The notes beneath the pieces were generated by a model, which was not told where the DNA came from, did no database searches, and was given only the letters and a program-made list of their open reading frames with translations. From the NCBI RefSeq assembly GCF_003122205.1, contig NZ_QEYE01000015.1:1-64000 (forward strand): a stretch of 64,000 nucleotides of DNA. Direction: 5' to 3'. Numbering within the stretch: the stretch's first letter is position 1; each line of letters begins with the position of its first letter. Positions 54,292 through 64,000 of this stretch are shown here, piece after piece. Position numbers and translations under genes: made by a program. The DNA is from Maritimibacter sp. 55A14. GTDB lineage: Bacteria; Pseudomonadota; Alphaproteobacteria; Rhodobacterales; Rhodobacteraceae.

Positions 54292-55977
54292 ATGTCAGCG
54301 AACGTATCCATGGAGGAATTCGAAGCCCTCCTCAACGAAAGCTTCGAGATCGACACGCCCGAGGAAGGGACCGTCGTCAAAGGCAAGGTCATCGCCGTGG
54401 AGGCGGGGCAAGCCATCATCGACATCGGCTACAAGATGGAAGGCCGCGTCGAACTCAAGGAATTCGCAAATCCCGGCGAAGCGCCCGAAATCTCCCCCGG
54501 TGACGAGGTGGAGGTGTTCCTGGAGCGCGTCGAGAACGCCCGGGGCGAGGCCGTCATCAGCCGCGACAAGGCCCGCCGCGAGGAAGCCTGGGACCGTCTG
54601 GAAAAAGCCTACGCCGACGATGCTCGCGTCGAGGGCGCGATCTTCGGCCGCGTCAAGGGTGGCTTCACCGTCGATCTGGGCGGCGCCGTGGCCTTCCTGC
54701 CGGGCAGCCAGGTCGATGTGCGTCCGGTGCGCGATGCCGGCCCGCTGATGGGCCTCAAGCAGCCGTTCCAGATCCTCAAGATGGACCGCCGCCGCGGCAA
54801 TATCGTTGTGTCGCGCCGCGCCATCCTGGAAGAAAGCCGCGCCGAGCAGCGCGCCGAAGTGATCGCGCAGCTCACCGAAGGCCAGGTCGTGGACGGCGTG
54901 GTGAAGAACATCACCGAATACGGCGCCTTCGTCGATCTGGGCGGTGTGGACGGCCTGCTGCATGTCACCGACATGGCCTGGCGGCGGGTCAACCATCCCT
55001 CCGAGATCCTGTCGATCGGCGAGACCGTCAAGGTGCAGGTCATCAAGGTCAACAAGGAAACCCATCGCATCTCGCTGGGCATGAAGCAGCTTCAGGAAGA
55101 CCCCTGGACCAATGTCGAGGCGAAATTCCCGCTGGGCACCGTCCACAAGGGCCGCGTCACCAACATCACCGACTACGGCGCATTCGTCGAGCTGGAGCCG
55201 GGTGTCGAGGGGCTGGTCCATGTCTCCGAGATGTCCTGGACCAAGAAGAACGTGCATCCCGGCAAGATCGTCTCCACCTCCCAGGAAGTTGAGGTCATGG
55301 TGCTGGAGATCGACACCGCCAAGCGCCGCGTGTCGCTGGGTCTCAAGCAGACCATGCGCAACCCGTGGGAGCTTTTCGCCGAGACCCATCCGATCGGCAC
55401 CGAAGTCGAGGGCGAGGTCAAGAACACCACCGAATTCGGGCTCTTCATCGGTCTGGATCAGGACATCGACGGCATGGTGCATCTCAGCGATCTGAGCTGG
55501 GACGAACCGGGCGAGCAGGCGATCCAGAACTACTCGAAAGGCGATGTGGTCAAGGCCGTCGTCACCGAGGTCGACACCGAGAAGGAGCGCATCTCGCTCT
55601 CCATCAAGGCGCTGGACGGCGATCCCTTCGCCGATGCCGTCGCCGGCGTGAAGCGCGGCGCGATCATCACTGTCGCGGTTACCGCGATCGAGGATGGCGG
55701 GATCGAGGTGGAATACGAGGGCATGAAATCCTTCATCCGCCGCTCGGACCTCAGCCGCGACCGCGCCGAACAGCGCCCCGAGCGGTTCCAGGTCGGCGAC
55801 AAGGTCGATGTGCGCGTGACCAACGTGGACAGCAAGTCGCGCCGCCTGGGCCTCAGCATCAAGGCGCGCGAGATCGCCGAGGAAAAAGAGGCGGTGGAAC
55901 AGTACGGCTCTTCCGACTCCGGTGCTTCGCTGGGCGATATCCTGGGCGCTGCGCTCAAGCAGCAGGACGACAAGTGA
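54292..55977 (+). CDS. rpsA: 30S ribosomal protein S1
   Basis: 561 residues with six S1 (OB-fold) repeats, full length. The first two bind the ribosome; the later ones bind mRNA. Repeats begin around EEGTVVKGKVIAVEAG, VEGAIFGRVKGGFTVDL, EGQVVDGVVKNITEYGAFV, LGTVHKGRVTNITDYGAFV, IGTEVEGEVKNTTEFGLFI and KRGAIITVAVTAIEDGG. AAAGGA precedes ATG 54292 at a long distance, typical of S1 mRNAs. It has its own promoter with an attenuator-like leader and a strong terminator downstream. Confidence 0.98.
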   Translation: MSANVSMEEFEALLNESFEIDTPEEGTVVKGKVIAVEAGQAIIDIGYKMEGRVELKEFANPGEAPEISPGDEVEVFLERVENARGEAVISRDKARREEAWDRLEKAYADDARVEGAIFGRVKGGFTVDLGGAVAFLPGSQVDVRPVRDAGPLMGLKQPFQILKMDRRRGNIVVSRRAILEESRAEQRAEVIAQLTEGQVVDGVVKNITEYGAFVDLGGVDGLLHVTDMAWRRVNHPSEILSIGETVKVQVIKVNKETHRISLGMKQLQEDPWTNVEAKFPLGTVHKGRVTNITDYGAFVELEPGVEGLVHVSEMSWTKKNVHPGKIVSTSQEVEVMVLEIDTAKRRVSLGLKQTMRNPWELFAETHPIGTEVEGEVKNTTEFGLFIGLDQDIDGMVHLSDLSWDEPGEQAIQNYSKGDVVKAVVTEVDTEKERISLSIKALDGDPFADAVAGVKRGAIITVAVTAIEDGGIEVEYEGMKSFIRRSDLSRDRAEQRPERFQVGDKVDVRVTNVDSKSRRLGLSIKAREIAEEKEAVEQYGSSDSGASLGDILGAALKQQDDK

Positions 55978-56009
55978 TCCTTGTCCCCTGACCGGGGATA
56001 GACAAAATC

Positions 56010-56046
56010 ACGGGCGGCTCCTGTCGGGGCCGCCCGTTTCCTTTTC
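56010..56046 (+). terminator. intrinsic terminator after rpsA
   Basis: Nine-bp perfect stem ACGGGCGGC / GCCGCCCGT with a 10-base loop, followed by TTCCTTTTC, 32 bases after the rpsA stop. Confidence 0.85.
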
Positions 56047-56193
56047 GTCGGCGGGATACCGCGAATCACTGTGTCTGATCTGCCGGGAGCGTGGCGGGCG
56101 AGACGCGGCCAAGCGTGCCTGCGGACCGGCTTTGCGCCGATAATCCCTTGAAATAGATGGGTTTGCGACGGATTTAACGGGAAATGTCGGCTC

Positions 56194-56214
56194 TTGGTAT
56201 TTCCAGCTTACCAA
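56194..56214. promoter_or_regulatory. inverted repeat TTGGTA-N9-TACCAA before ihfB
   Basis: A perfect 6-base-arm dyad lies about 77 bases before ihfB and ends 10 bases before a TATAGT that would serve as -10 (56224-56229). This places it over the -35 region, suitable for a repressor or for autoregulation by IHF. No convincing -35 hexamer was found. Confidence 0.35.
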
Positions 56215-56290
56215 ATTTCCGACTATAGTCTCCGCTTGTATGCGCATGGTTTTCATTTGCCGTGATCGTGAATTGGGGGGACGGAACCGT

Positions 56291-56578
56291 ATGATACGCT
56301 CTGAACTGATCCAGAAGATCGCCGAAGAGAATCCCCACCTCTACCAGCGCGATGTCGAACGCATTGTGAACACCATATTCGAGGAAATCATCGAGGCCAT
56401 GGCGGAGGGCAACCGGGTGGAGTTGCGCGGCTTCGGGGCGTTTTCGGTCAAGAGCCGCGACGCGCGCATCGGCCGCAATCCGCGGACCGGCGAGGCTGTT
56501 CAGGTCGAGGCCAAATGTGTACCCTTCTTCAAGACGGGCAAGCTGCTGCGCGACAGGCTCAACGGTGGCACGTCCTGA
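56291..56578 (+). CDS. ihfB: integration host factor beta subunit
   Basis: 95 residues, complete HU/IHF fold. [21 protein letters not shown] at the start marks the beta subunit, and the DNA-bending arm has [15 protein letters not shown] with the intercalating proline. It forms a heterodimer with IhfA and bends DNA at promoters and recombination sites. ATG 56291 with GGGGGGA upstream is chosen; the frame is open to 56240 but those residues are leader. Confidence 0.96.
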   Translation: MIRSELIQKIAEENPHLYQRDVERIVNTIFEEIIEAMAEGNRVELRGFGAFSVKSRDARIGRNPRTGEAVQVEAKCVPFFKTGKLLRDRLNGGTS

Positions 56579-56600
56579 GATCTGACAGGGAACGACGTCG

Positions 56601-56942
56601 ATGCGCTATATCCGCCTGGTCTTTCTGGCCATCCTCGGCATTCTTCTGCTGACCCTCGCGCTGGCCAATCGCGGGCCAGTCACGCTGCATATGCTGCCCG
56701 AAAGCATCGCGGGCTTCGTGCCGCTGCCAAACGCGATCTCGCTGCCGGTCTTCGTGGTGATCTTCGCCGGTATCGTGCTGGGCCTGCTGATCGGCTTCGT
56801 CTGGGAATGGCTGCGCGAACACAGGCACCGCGCCGAGGCCGCACGCCAGAGGCGCGAGGCCGCGAAGCTCAAGCAGGAAGTGTCGAGCCTGCGCGAGAAA
56901 AAGGCGGATGGCCGCGACGACGTACTCGCACTGCTTGAGTGA
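56601..56942 (+). CDS. lapA: LapA-family (DUF1049) membrane protein
   Basis: 113 residues with two membrane helices (IRLVFLAILGILLLTLALAN and LPVFVVIFAGIVLGLLIGFVWEW) and a C-terminal coiled coil (EHRHRAEAARQRREAAKLKQEVSSL-type region). In E. coli LapA works with LapB in controlling LpxC and LPS synthesis. Here it lies between ihfB and trpF, in an order common to Rhodobacterales. The exact role in this lineage is inferred. Confidence 0.85.
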   Translation: MRYIRLVFLAILGILLLTLALANRGPVTLHMLPESIAGFVPLPNAISLPVFVVIFAGIVLGLLIGFVWEWLREHRHRAEAARQRREAAKLKQEVSSLREKKADGRDDVLALLE

Positions 56943-56970
56943 TCGGCCCGGATCGGGCAGAAGGCCCGCC

Positions 56971-57618
56971 ATGAGCAATGATATTCGCGTCAAGATCTGC
57001 GGACTGACCACCAGCGCCGACATTCCGGCCGCGCTTCTGGCGGGGGCGAGCTATCTGGGTTTTGTCTTTTTCCCGCCGTCGCCGCGCCATCTGGAACTGG
57101 ACCATGCCAGCTTCATGGCCGGCACGGTACCCGAGGGCATCTGCAAGGTGGCGCTGACGGTCGATCCCGACGACTCTGCACTCGACAAGTTGCTCGACAT
57201 GGTGCCGATCGACATGTTGCAGCTACACGGCAAGGAGACGCCCGAGCGGGTCGAGGCGATCCGCGCTCGATACGGGCTGCCGGTGATGAAGGCGGTGGGT
57301 ATCGGGGACGAGGGCGACCTGCCGAAACTGGCGGAATATGCGCGCGTCGCGGACCAGCTTCTGGTGGATGCCAAGCCGCCGCGGGGCTCTGCCGTTCCGG
57401 GCGGCAATGCGCTGGCCTTCGACTGGCGGCTGATCGCCGGACGGCGCTGGGTGGTGCCCTGGATGCTGGCGGGCGGCCTGACGCCAGAGAACGTGGCCGA
57501 GGCGATCCGGTTGACCGGTGCGCGGCAGGTCGATGTTTCCTCGGGCGTGGAAAGCGCGCCGGGGGTCAAGGATGCAGAGAAGATGGCGGCATTCGTGCGC
57601 GCCGCGCAAGGAGAGTGA
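56971..57618 (+). CDS. trpF: phosphoribosylanthranilate isomerase
   Basis: 215 residues. Tryptophan pathway, Amadori rearrangement of PRA to CdRP. The TIM-barrel landmarks [16 protein letters not shown] (catalytic Cys), [22 protein letters not shown] with catalytic Asp, and [16 protein letters not shown] and [15 protein letters not shown] are intact. Its stop is one base before trpB, so the two are coupled. No trpA follows trpB in this window. Confidence 0.97.
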   Translation: MSNDIRVKICGLTTSADIPAALLAGASYLGFVFFPPSPRHLELDHASFMAGTVPEGICKVALTVDPDDSALDKLLDMVPIDMLQLHGKETPERVEAIRARYGLPVMKAVGIGDEGDLPKLAEYARVADQLLVDAKPPRGSAVPGGNALAFDWRLIAGRRWVVPWMLAGGLTPENVAEAIRLTGARQVDVSSGVESAPGVKDAEKMAAFVRAAQGE

Positions 57619-57619
57619 G

Positions 57620-58852
<1,233 letters not shown>

Positions 58853-58857
58853 TAAAT

Positions 58858-58902
58858 CACGGCTTGCGGATTTTCAGGCGTTTAGCCGTGCATACCCTGA
58901 AA
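58858..58902 (+). terminator. dyads after trpB, possible terminator
   Basis: Two overlapping inverted repeats follow the trpB stop: CACGGCT / AGCCGTG (58858-58864 with 58884-58890) and TTTCAGG / CCTGAAA (58872-58878 with 58896-58902). They cannot form at once. Neither has a good U-run; they lie between convergent trpB and the hydrolase gene. Confidence 0.35.
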
Positions 58903-58934
58903 GCCTGGCGGAGGCCGGCATGCCGCGCCGAGCG

Positions 58935-60092
58935 TCAGAGGACATCGCGGATTTCGCGGAACATCGCGATATTGCTTTCATGGGCGCCCGGCGCCCGGAA
59001 TTCCCTGTCCGCCCCGTTGACTGCGATCACCACGCCCCGCGCCCGGTCGATAAAGATATATTGCCCATAGACGCCGCGCGCGAAGACTTCGCCCTTTGGC
59101 GCGTCGGGGGCGATCCACCATTGGTAGCCGTATTGCGTGGCCCCCGGATCGGTGGGCGCGGAGGGGGTCGTGGAGACCGCGATCCAGTTCTCCGGCACCA
59201 CCCGCCGGCCGGCGATCCGCCCGCCCTGTGCCACCATCAGTCCGAAGCGCGCGAAATCGCGCGTCGTCATGTTGAGCCCGCCCAGAACGAAGGCCACGCC
59301 TTCGCCGTCGGTCAGGTAGTAGGGCGCGCGTTCCAGGCCCAGCGGTGCGATGACCTTTTCAGCCATCAACTCGTGAATGCTGCGGCCGGTCGCGCCGCGG
59401 ATCACCATCCCGATCACATGCGTGTCGATGGAGACGTAATGCCAGTCCGCGCCCGGTGCGGCGCGGGTCCGGTCCAGCCCGGCGGCGAAGCCGTCCATGG
59501 AAGACCCCAGCGCCAGAACCCGGCCCATGCGGTTGATGTCGGACCAGAAATCGAAATAGTCCTCGTTGAACTCGACCCCGCTGGCCATCTGCACGACGTC
59601 GCGCAGCCGGGCACCGTCATAGGCCGAGCCGCGCAGGTCCGGTGCATAGTCGGTCACCGGCACGTCGAGCGAGGCGACCGCGCCTTCCTCCAGCAGCACG
59701 CCCAGAAGGATGGAGAGGTAGCTCTTGGCCACCGACCAGGAGATGCGCCGGTCATCGGGCGCCGTGCCCAGCCGGTAGCGCTCCGCCGCGATCCTCCCGT
59801 CCTTGAGCACCACCAGCCCGGTGACGGCGCGCGCCTCCATCCAGGCGTCGAGGCCCGCGGGCATCGGGCGCGGGTCTTCGGGCAGGGCGGTGACGGGATG
59901 CGGGCCGCGCGGTAGCTCGCGATGAAGGAAGAGCCCGTCCATATTGCTGAAATTCTGAACGATCCGATCCTCGGCGAATAGCGAATTGACCGCCAACAGC
60001 CGGGTCACCTCCTCGCGTTTCCAGAGCGCCGCCGCGGCCAGAACCAGCAGGACCACCAGCCCGGCGCGCAGGATCTTCTTCACGAGCCGCAT
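58935..60092 (-). CDS. membrane-anchored serine hydrolase (beta-lactamase/penicillin-binding fold)
   Basis: 385 residues. An N-terminal helix (ILRAGLVVLLVLAAAALW, about 7-24) anchors or exports it. The class C/beta-lactamase-like domain has SxxK in SWSVAKSYLS and YxN-like YVSIDTHVIG. It resembles 6-aminohexanoate-dimer hydrolase/EstB-type esterases; the substrate is unknown. ATG 60092 follows GGGGAGGA. It converges on trpB and follows the DUF2237 gene. Confidence 0.87.
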   Translation of the reverse strand: MRLVKKILRAGLVVLLVLAAAALWKREEVTRLLAVNSLFAEDRIVQNFSNMDGLFLHRELPRGPHPVTALPEDPRPMPAGLDAWMEARAVTGLVVLKDGRIAAERYRLGTAPDDRRISWSVAKSYLSILLGVLLEEGAVASLDVPVTDYAPDLRGSAYDGARLRDVVQMASGVEFNEDYFDFWSDINRMGRVLALGSSMDGFAAGLDRTRAAPGADWHYVSIDTHVIGMVIRGATGRSIHELMAEKVIAPLGLERAPYYLTDGEGVAFVLGGLNMTTRDFARFGLMVAQGGRIAGRRVVPENWIAVSTTPSAPTDPGATQYGYQWWIAPDAPKGEVFARGVYGQYIFIDRARGVVIAVNGADREFRAPGAHESNIAMFREIRDVL

Positions 60093-60144
60093 GTTCCGTC
60101 CTCCCCGGCGGAAGAAAAGCACCGGGGTCCGGGGCGGGCAAGCG

Positions 60145-60549
60145 TTACTCTGCGGCAGGTCCGCCATCCGTGCCCGCGAGGGCGTGTTCGCGGAGCACCT
60201 CAAGCGGCACGATGTCGAGCGCGGCGGCATGGGTGGCCGTGAGCTTCACCTTCGGCGCGCAACCCTCGTCATGGGCTTGCAGGAAGCGCCCTGCGCAGAG
60301 GCACCACTGATCGCCGGGCTTCAGACCGTTGAAGCCGAACTCGGGCCGCGGCGTGGACAGGTCGTTGCCGACATATTTGGAATAGGCCAGAAACTCTGCG
60401 GTCATCACCGCGCAGACAGTGTGGCTGCCCCTGTCCTGCGGCCCGGTATCGCAGCAGCCGTTGCGGAAGAACCCGGTCACGGGTGCGGTGGAGCAGAGCG
60501 TCAGCGGTCCGCCCAGCACGTTCACCGAGGGCGTTTTGTCCGGCAGCAT
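60145..60549 (-). CDS. DUF2237-family protein
   Basis: 134 residues. The Cys-rich and Trp/Gly-rich pattern NVLGGPLTLCSTAPVTGFFR, HTVCAVMTAEFLAYSK and GDQWCLCAGRFLQAHDEG matches what I remember of DUF2237, a small conserved family of unknown function found in bacteria and plastids. It has no signal peptide. Its start abuts the end of the CDGSH gene after one base, so both are probably one operon. Confidence 0.85.
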   Translation of the reverse strand: MLPDKTPSVNVLGGPLTLCSTAPVTGFFRNGCCDTGPQDRGSHTVCAVMTAEFLAYSKYVGNDLSTPRPEFGFNGLKPGDQWCLCAGRFLQAHDEGCAPKVKLTATHAAALDIVPLEVLREHALAGTDGGPAAE

Positions 60550-60550
60550 G

Positions 60551-60793
60551 TCAAAGCCCCTTGTGGCTGCCGTCGCAGAGCGGCGCGCCGGCCGACCGCT
60601 TGCAGCCGCAGAAAAAGACGCGGCGGCTCTCGGGGGCCTGCCATTTCACCGGCTGGAACCCGGTGCCCTTGTGGCTGCCGTCGCAGAACGGCTGGTTCGC
60701 GGAGCGGCCGCAGGCGCACCAGAAGTAGTTCTTCCCGGCCTCGACCTCGATGGGGTAGGGCGCCTTCTGTGCGATCTCGGGCGTGTCGGACAT
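60551..60793 (-). CDS. double CDGSH iron-sulfur domain protein
   Basis: 80 residues with two copies of the CDGSH 2Fe-2S motif: CACGRSANQPFCDGSHKG and CGCKRSAGAPLCDGSHKG. Each cluster is bound by three Cys and one His, as in mitoNEET; role in electron or Fe-S transfer is inferred. The start at 60793 follows GAGGAGG; the open frame upstream is a shadow of pth. It lies 35 bases after pth in one leftward group. Confidence 0.93.
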   Translation of the reverse strand: MSDTPEIAQKAPYPIEVEAGKNYFWCACGRSANQPFCDGSHKGTGFQPVKWQAPESRRVFFCGCKRSAGAPLCDGSHKGL

Positions 60794-60828
60794 CTCGTGA
60801 TCCTCCTCTGGGTATCCGGCCCGGTGGG

Positions 60829-61515
60829 TCACCGGAACCTGTCGACCAGCTTTTGCAGGGCCGAGCGCGGCGGCTCTCGCGGCTCCGCTTCCGGCTTCGG
60901 CGCGGGTTCCGGGCCGCGTTCCGGCTTCGGGGTGGTGGACGATCGCGGCGGCGCGGTGCGCAGCGCGACCGCGTTCATGAACCGCCCGCCATCGCCCTCG
61001 GCCAGCGCGGCGGCGCCGTCGCTGATGCCACGCAGCAGATCGTCCAGCCAATCGCGGTCGGACTGCGCGAAATCGTGCAGCACATAGCCCGAGACCAGTT
61101 CCTTGCGGCCCGGGTGCCCGATGCCCAGCCGCACGCGGGTGAAGTCCGGCCCGACATGCGCATGCATCGAGCGCAACCCGTTATGCCCGGCATGGCCGCC
61201 GCCCTGCTTGACACGCAGCTTGCCGGGGGCAAGGTCCAGTTCGTCATGGAAGACGATCACATCCTGCGGGTCGAGCTTGAAGAAACGCATCGCCTCGCCC
61301 ACGGACTGGCCCGAGAGGTTCATGAAGGTCTCGGGCTTGAGCAGTATGACCTTCTCGTGGCCCAGACGGCCTTCGGCGATCTGGCCCTGGAACTTGGCGC
61401 GCCAGGGCGTGAACCCGTGATCGGCGGCGATCCGGTCCACGGCCATGAAGCCGATATTGTGCCGGTTGGCGGCGTATTTCCGGCCGGGATTTCCCAGCCC
61501 GACGATCAGTTTCAC
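60829..61515 (-). CDS. pth: peptidyl-tRNA hydrolase
   Basis: 228 residues. Releases peptides from dropped-off peptidyl-tRNA. Catalytic His is in [14 protein letters not shown], Asn in [13 protein letters not shown], Asp in [23 protein letters not shown]-type loop. It has a Pro/Glu-rich C-terminal extension of about 35 residues beyond the normal end. GTG 61515 is chosen: GAAGGAG precedes it and the translated start [14 protein letters not shown] is canonical. Divergent from the FkbM gene. Confidence 0.96.
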   Translation of the reverse strand: MKLIVGLGNPGRKYAANRHNIGFMAVDRIAADHGFTPWRAKFQGQIAEGRLGHEKVILLKPETFMNLSGQSVGEAMRFFKLDPQDVIVFHDELDLAPGKLRVKQGGGHAGHNGLRSMHAHVGPDFTRVRLGIGHPGRKELVSGYVLHDFAQSDRDWLDDLLRGISDGAAALAEGDGGRFMNAVALRTAPPRSSTTPKPERGPEPAPKPEAEPREPPRSALQKLVDRFR

Positions 61516-61617
61516 CGCGCGCGCTCCTTCATGTTTCCCGGCCGCCGGGATAGTGTGAACATATTGGCCCGCCCGCCGCGATGCAATGCGCGGGCCGGCG
61601 GCAGCGAGGGCGCCCGG

Positions 61618-62295
61618 ATGGCTGAGTTCCAGATCGACGGCATCGCCTTGGAGGTGCCGGACGCGCAGTTGACGGACGCGCTGCGCAAGGCGATGGGCGC
61701 CGGTCTCTACGAGCATGTCGAGGCCCGCGCGGTGGCGCAGCATGTCCGGCCCGGCGACCGGGTGCTGGAACTGGGGGCCGGTGCGGGCTTCATCGCGGCG
61801 CAGATTGCACGGCGTGCGGGCGCGGCGGGGCTGCTGAGCGTGGAGGCCAACCCGGCGATGATCCCGGTGATCAAGGGCAATCTCGCCCGCAACGGGGCGC
61901 AGGCGGTATCGCTGCTGCACGGGGCAGTGGTGCCCGACGGCTATGAGGGCGACGAAATCGGCCTGCACGTGCCGGCGGGGTTCTGGGCCGCATCGCTCGC
62001 CGCGCCGGCGCTGAAGTCGCGCCGGACCGTGCAGGTGCCGGCGCTGCGCCTCGGGCAACTGCTGGAGCGTCACCGCCCCGACGTGGTCGTCATGGATATC
62101 GAGGGCGCCGAGGAGTTTCTTTTCGAGCAGCCCTGGCCCGGCTATCTCCGGGTGCTGGTGCTGGAGTTGCATCCGCGCCGCTATCCCGCCTCCACCGTGC
62201 AGCGCATCTTCGACTGCATGTCCGCATCGGGCCTGTGCTATGTGGCGGACGGCTCGCGCGGGGCCGTGGTGGTGTTCAGCCGGGTGACGGAGTAG
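61618..62295 (+). CDS. FkbM-family SAM methyltransferase
   Basis: 225 residues. The SAM-binding motif is [19 protein letters not shown] and the family signature [15 protein letters not shown] follows near 160. FkbM-type enzymes O-methylate sugars or other small acceptors; no gene cluster for a methylated product is present, so the target is unknown. Divergent from pth and convergent with rplY, with a shared terminator. The upstream open frame is a shadow. Confidence 0.85.
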   Translation: MAEFQIDGIALEVPDAQLTDALRKAMGAGLYEHVEARAVAQHVRPGDRVLELGAGAGFIAAQIARRAGAAGLLSVEANPAMIPVIKGNLARNGAQAVSLLHGAVVPDGYEGDEIGLHVPAGFWAASLAAPALKSRRTVQVPALRLGQLLERHRPDVVVMDIEGAEEFLFEQPWPGYLRVLVLELHPRRYPASTVQRIFDCMSASGLCYVADGSRGAVVVFSRVTE

Positions 62296-62331
62296 GTCTC
62301 CGCCGGATCGCGCGGGGCGCGGGCATGAAAG

Positions 62332-62361
62332 AAGGGCGCGAAACCCGGTTCCGCGCCCTTT
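62332..62361. terminator. bidirectional intrinsic terminator between the FkbM gene and rplY
   Basis: Nine-bp stem AAGGGCGCG / CGCGCCCTT with an 11-base loop, flanked by GAAAG on the left and TTTCCC on the right, so it can end both converging transcripts. Confidence 0.75.
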
Positions 62362-62384
62362 CCCAATTCCAGTGCGGTGCGTTT

Positions 62385-63056
62385 CTACGCCTCGTCGCCG
62401 GCCTCTTCCTCGGTCTCGGCCTCGGGCGCCTCGTCCGCTGCCGCCGCCTCTTCTTCGGCTTCCTCGTCCTCTTCGGAGCGCAGGCTCGACGGGGCGGAGA
62501 TGCTGGCGATCACGAAATCGCGGTCGGTGATCATCGGGCGCGTGCCCTCGGGCAGGGTGATCATCGAGATGGTCGCAGTGTCGCCGATCTCCATTTCCGA
62601 AATGTCGAGCGTGAGGCTCTCGGGGATGTCGCCCGCGGTCACTTTCAGCTCGACTTCCGGGCGCATGACGGTCAGCACGCCGCCCTTGCGGAGGCCGGGG
62701 GCGGTGTCCTCGCCCACGATCTCGACCGGGATGAAGAGGTTGACGCGCGAGGTCCGGCGCAGGCGCATCAGGTCAAGATGGGTCGGCAGATCCTTCACCA
62801 CGTCGCGCTGGACGCCGCGGCAGATGACCCGAACGTCCTCCAAGCCTTCGACCTTGAGGTTGAAGAGCGTGGACAGGAACCGGCCCGCCTTCAGGCGCTT
62901 CACGAGTTGGTTGTACTGGATGTTGATCGGCTGCGGATCGCCGCCGCCGCCATATACGATGCCGGGTACGAGATGCTCGCGGCGAGCTTGACGGGCGGCC
63001 CCCTTGCCTGTCCCCGTTCGTACCGTGGCGATGAGATCCGGGATCTGTCCGGCCAT
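62385..63056 (-). CDS. rplY: 50S ribosomal protein L25/CTC
   Basis: 223 residues, the long CTC/TL5 form: an L25-like N-terminal domain binding 5S rRNA ([19 protein letters not shown]) and a C-terminal beta domain, ending in a very acidic tail ([20 protein letters not shown]). The start [15 protein letters not shown] has AGGAGAA upstream. Pairing of rplY with pth is common; here they are separated by the FkbM gene on the opposite strand. Confidence 0.95.
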   Translation of the reverse strand: MAGQIPDLIATVRTGTGKGAARQARREHLVPGIVYGGGGDPQPINIQYNQLVKRLKAGRFLSTLFNLKVEGLEDVRVICRGVQRDVVKDLPTHLDLMRLRRTSRVNLFIPVEIVGEDTAPGLRKGGVLTVMRPEVELKVTAGDIPESLTLDISEMEIGDTATISMITLPEGTRPMITDRDFVIASISAPSSLRSEEDEEAEEEAAAADEAPEAETEEEAGDEA

Positions 63057-63186
63057 GGTCGTTCTCCTGAGTTTGAAAGGGCATCCTCCAAGGGTGTATG
63101 CCCGGTGAAACCGCGCGTATAGGCGGTTTGGCGTGGTTTGAAAAGGGGCGAAATCGGCCAAGCGGATCATTTGCGGCGCTTTGGCG

Positions 63187-63212
63187 TTGACAATGCAAAG
63201 TGAAATAGTCAG
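63187..63212. promoter_or_regulatory. possible iron-responsive control region before bfd-bfr
   Basis: TTGACA at 63187-63192 and TAGTCAG at 63206-63212 form an imperfect dyad about 75-100 bases before bfd, in a locally AT-rich spot. No good -10 at 17 bases was found. It may be a binding site for an iron regulator, but I could not match a known box. Confidence 0.25.
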
Positions 63213-63285
63213 GTATGGAGCGAAATCGCCCTCTGCCGCGCGCCATTCCGTACCGCCCGCGCGCGGCCGCAACCCCGAGGTGGCC

Positions 63286-63537
63286 ATGATCGTATGCCAT
63301 TGTACCGGTATCACAGACCGCGAGATACGCGAAGCGGTGGACTGGATGCGTCTCGCGGACCCATATGGTATAGTGACGGCGGGCAGGGTCTACCGGGCGC
63401 TGGGTAAGCGCCCGGAGTGCGGCGGATGTATGCCGCTCTTCCTTGAAGAAATGTCGGAGAACAATAGTTTTTCGGTTCCGGCCACGCCGCAAGTCCCGAA
63501 CCTCGCAAGCACAGGAGATGCCAGCAATGAAGGGTGA
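63286..63537 (+). CDS. bfd: bacterioferritin-associated ferredoxin
   Basis: 83 residues. BFD-like 2Fe-2S domain with CHC ([14 protein letters not shown]) and CxxC (ECGGCMPLF) ligands, 1-55. It docks on bacterioferritin and donates electrons to release stored iron. ATG 63286 is chosen, as MIVCHC is the canonical start and the upstream residues are leader. It overlaps bfr by 11 bases. Confidence 0.93.
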   Translation: MIVCHCTGITDREIREAVDWMRLADPYGIVTAGRVYRALGKRPECGGCMPLFLEEMSENNSFSVPATPQVPNLASTGDASNEG

Positions 63538-64000
63538 CGCCAAGGTAATCGAATATCTCAACAAGGCCCTGCGGAGCGAATTGACAGCGGTCAGCCAGTA
63601 TTGGCTGCATTACCGGTTACAGGAAGACTGGGGCTATGGCCACGTCGCGTCCAAGTCGCGTGAGGAAAGCATCGAGGAGATGCACCATGCCGACAAGCTG
63701 ATCGAGCGCATCATCTTCCTGGGCGGGCATCCCAACCTCCAGAAACTTGACCCGCTGCGCATCGGCCAGAATCTCAAGGAGACACTGGATGCCGATCTGG
63801 CAGCCGAGCACGACGCGCGCACGCTCTATATCGAGGCGCGCGATCATTGCGACAGCGTGAGCGACTACGTGTCGAAGAATCTGTTCGAGGAACTGATCGC
63901 CGACGAGGAAGGCCATATAGACTTCCTGGAAACCCAACTCGACCTTTACGGAGATCTGGGCGCGGAACGCTACGCGCTGCTCAACGCCAGTCCCGCCGAC
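63527..64000 (+). CDS. bfr: bacterioferritin (stop codon beyond the window)
   Basis: 158 codons up to the window edge, already full family length, so only the last residues or the stop are missing. It forms a 24-mer iron-storage shell with haem. The ferroxidase ligands E18, E51, H54, E94, E127 and H130 and the haem ligand M52 are all present ([29 protein letters not shown]). GGAG lies 10 bases before the ATG, which is inside the end of bfd. Confidence 0.97.
   Translation, partial: MKGDAKVIEYLNKALRSELTAVSQYWLHYRLQEDWGYGHVASKSREESIEEMHHADKLIERIIFLGGHPNLQKLDPLRIGQNLKETLDADLAAEHDARTLYIEARDHCDSVSDYVSKNLFEELIADEEGHIDFLETQLDLYGDLGAERYALLNASPAD

Noticed and set aside
54295-55482. 395-residue ORF antisense to rpsA
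   Set aside because: Asp/His/Leu-rich shadow of the six S1 repeats.

Overview
The window is a high-GC, densely packed stretch of chromosome from an alphaproteobacterium, almost certainly a Rhodobacteraceae (Rhodobacterales, Roseobacter/Rhodobacter/Paracoccus-like) species. The evidence is a metK gene preceded by a SAM/SAH riboswitch, a class known only from Rhodobacterales; the gene order aroA-cmk-rpsA-ihfB-lapA-trpF-trpB; fabA-fabB-fabI divergent from an Irr-type Fur regulator; the short prolyl-tRNA synthetase without an editing insertion; HdaA; a DUF1523 protein; and copies of an intergenic repeat that I remember as common in this family. No tRNA, rRNA, CRISPR array, prophage or replication origin was seen. 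About 67 protein genes are supported, one of them cut by the right edge and one orfA fragment cut by the left edge.

Layout. 1-616: the end of an IS3-family insertion sequence, running into an unrecognised, lower-GC winged-helix-like ORF whose 3' end lies inside the IS tip. 0.8-11 kb: glyA, nadK, an AI-2E/PerM-type membrane protein with hdaA, the polyphosphate pair ppk1-ppx, a crotonase and proS. 11-16.6 kb: a small secreted Cys/His-rich peptide, lolC-lolD, a non-canonical SDR, an RsmC-like methyltransferase, clpS and a HAD hydrolase. 16.8-22.5 kb: a D,D-carboxypeptidase with a SPOR tail, a P1 peptidase, a cupin plus SDR pair, and a creatinase. 22.5-29.3 kb: panB-panC, an M20 hydrolase, a DUF1523 protein, and deoC with a catalytically dead-looking aldehyde dehydrogenase. 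29.4-32.5 kb: the zinc uptake locus znuA / zur-znuC-znuB with a Zur-box-like dyad between its two arms. 32.6-36.1 kb: a degenerate DgoK-like kinase, a PLP dehydratase, an alpha/beta hydrolase and a 2-haloacid dehalogenase. 36.2-41.7 kb: FKBP, fabI/fabB/fabA, irr, a glutamine amidotransferase and a GT2-like protein. 41.8-50.4 kb: miaB, an OmpA-like protein and a lipoprotein sharing one domain, phoH-ybeY-corC-lnt, the SAM/SAH riboswitch with metK, and trmB. 50.4-58.9 kb: an amidohydrolase, aroA-GFA-cmk, rpsA with its own promoter and attenuator-like leader, ihfB, lapA, trpF, trpB. 58.9-64 kb: a beta-lactamase-fold hydrolase, DUF2237, a double CDGSH iron-sulfur protein, pth, an FkbM methyltransferase, rplY, and bfd-bfr (iron storage).

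Most of this is core metabolism, translation and envelope biogenesis. The parts that deserve a second look are regulatory (riboswitch, Zur box, rpsA leader, palindromes before the creatinase, ihfB dyad), three proteins that keep a family fold but have lost key catalytic residues (SDR, aldehyde dehydrogenase, DgoK-like), the small secreted peptide near lolC, and the repeated module shared by the OmpA-like protein and the lipoprotein. I did not find a clear new multi-gene system such as a defence island or a biosynthetic cluster.
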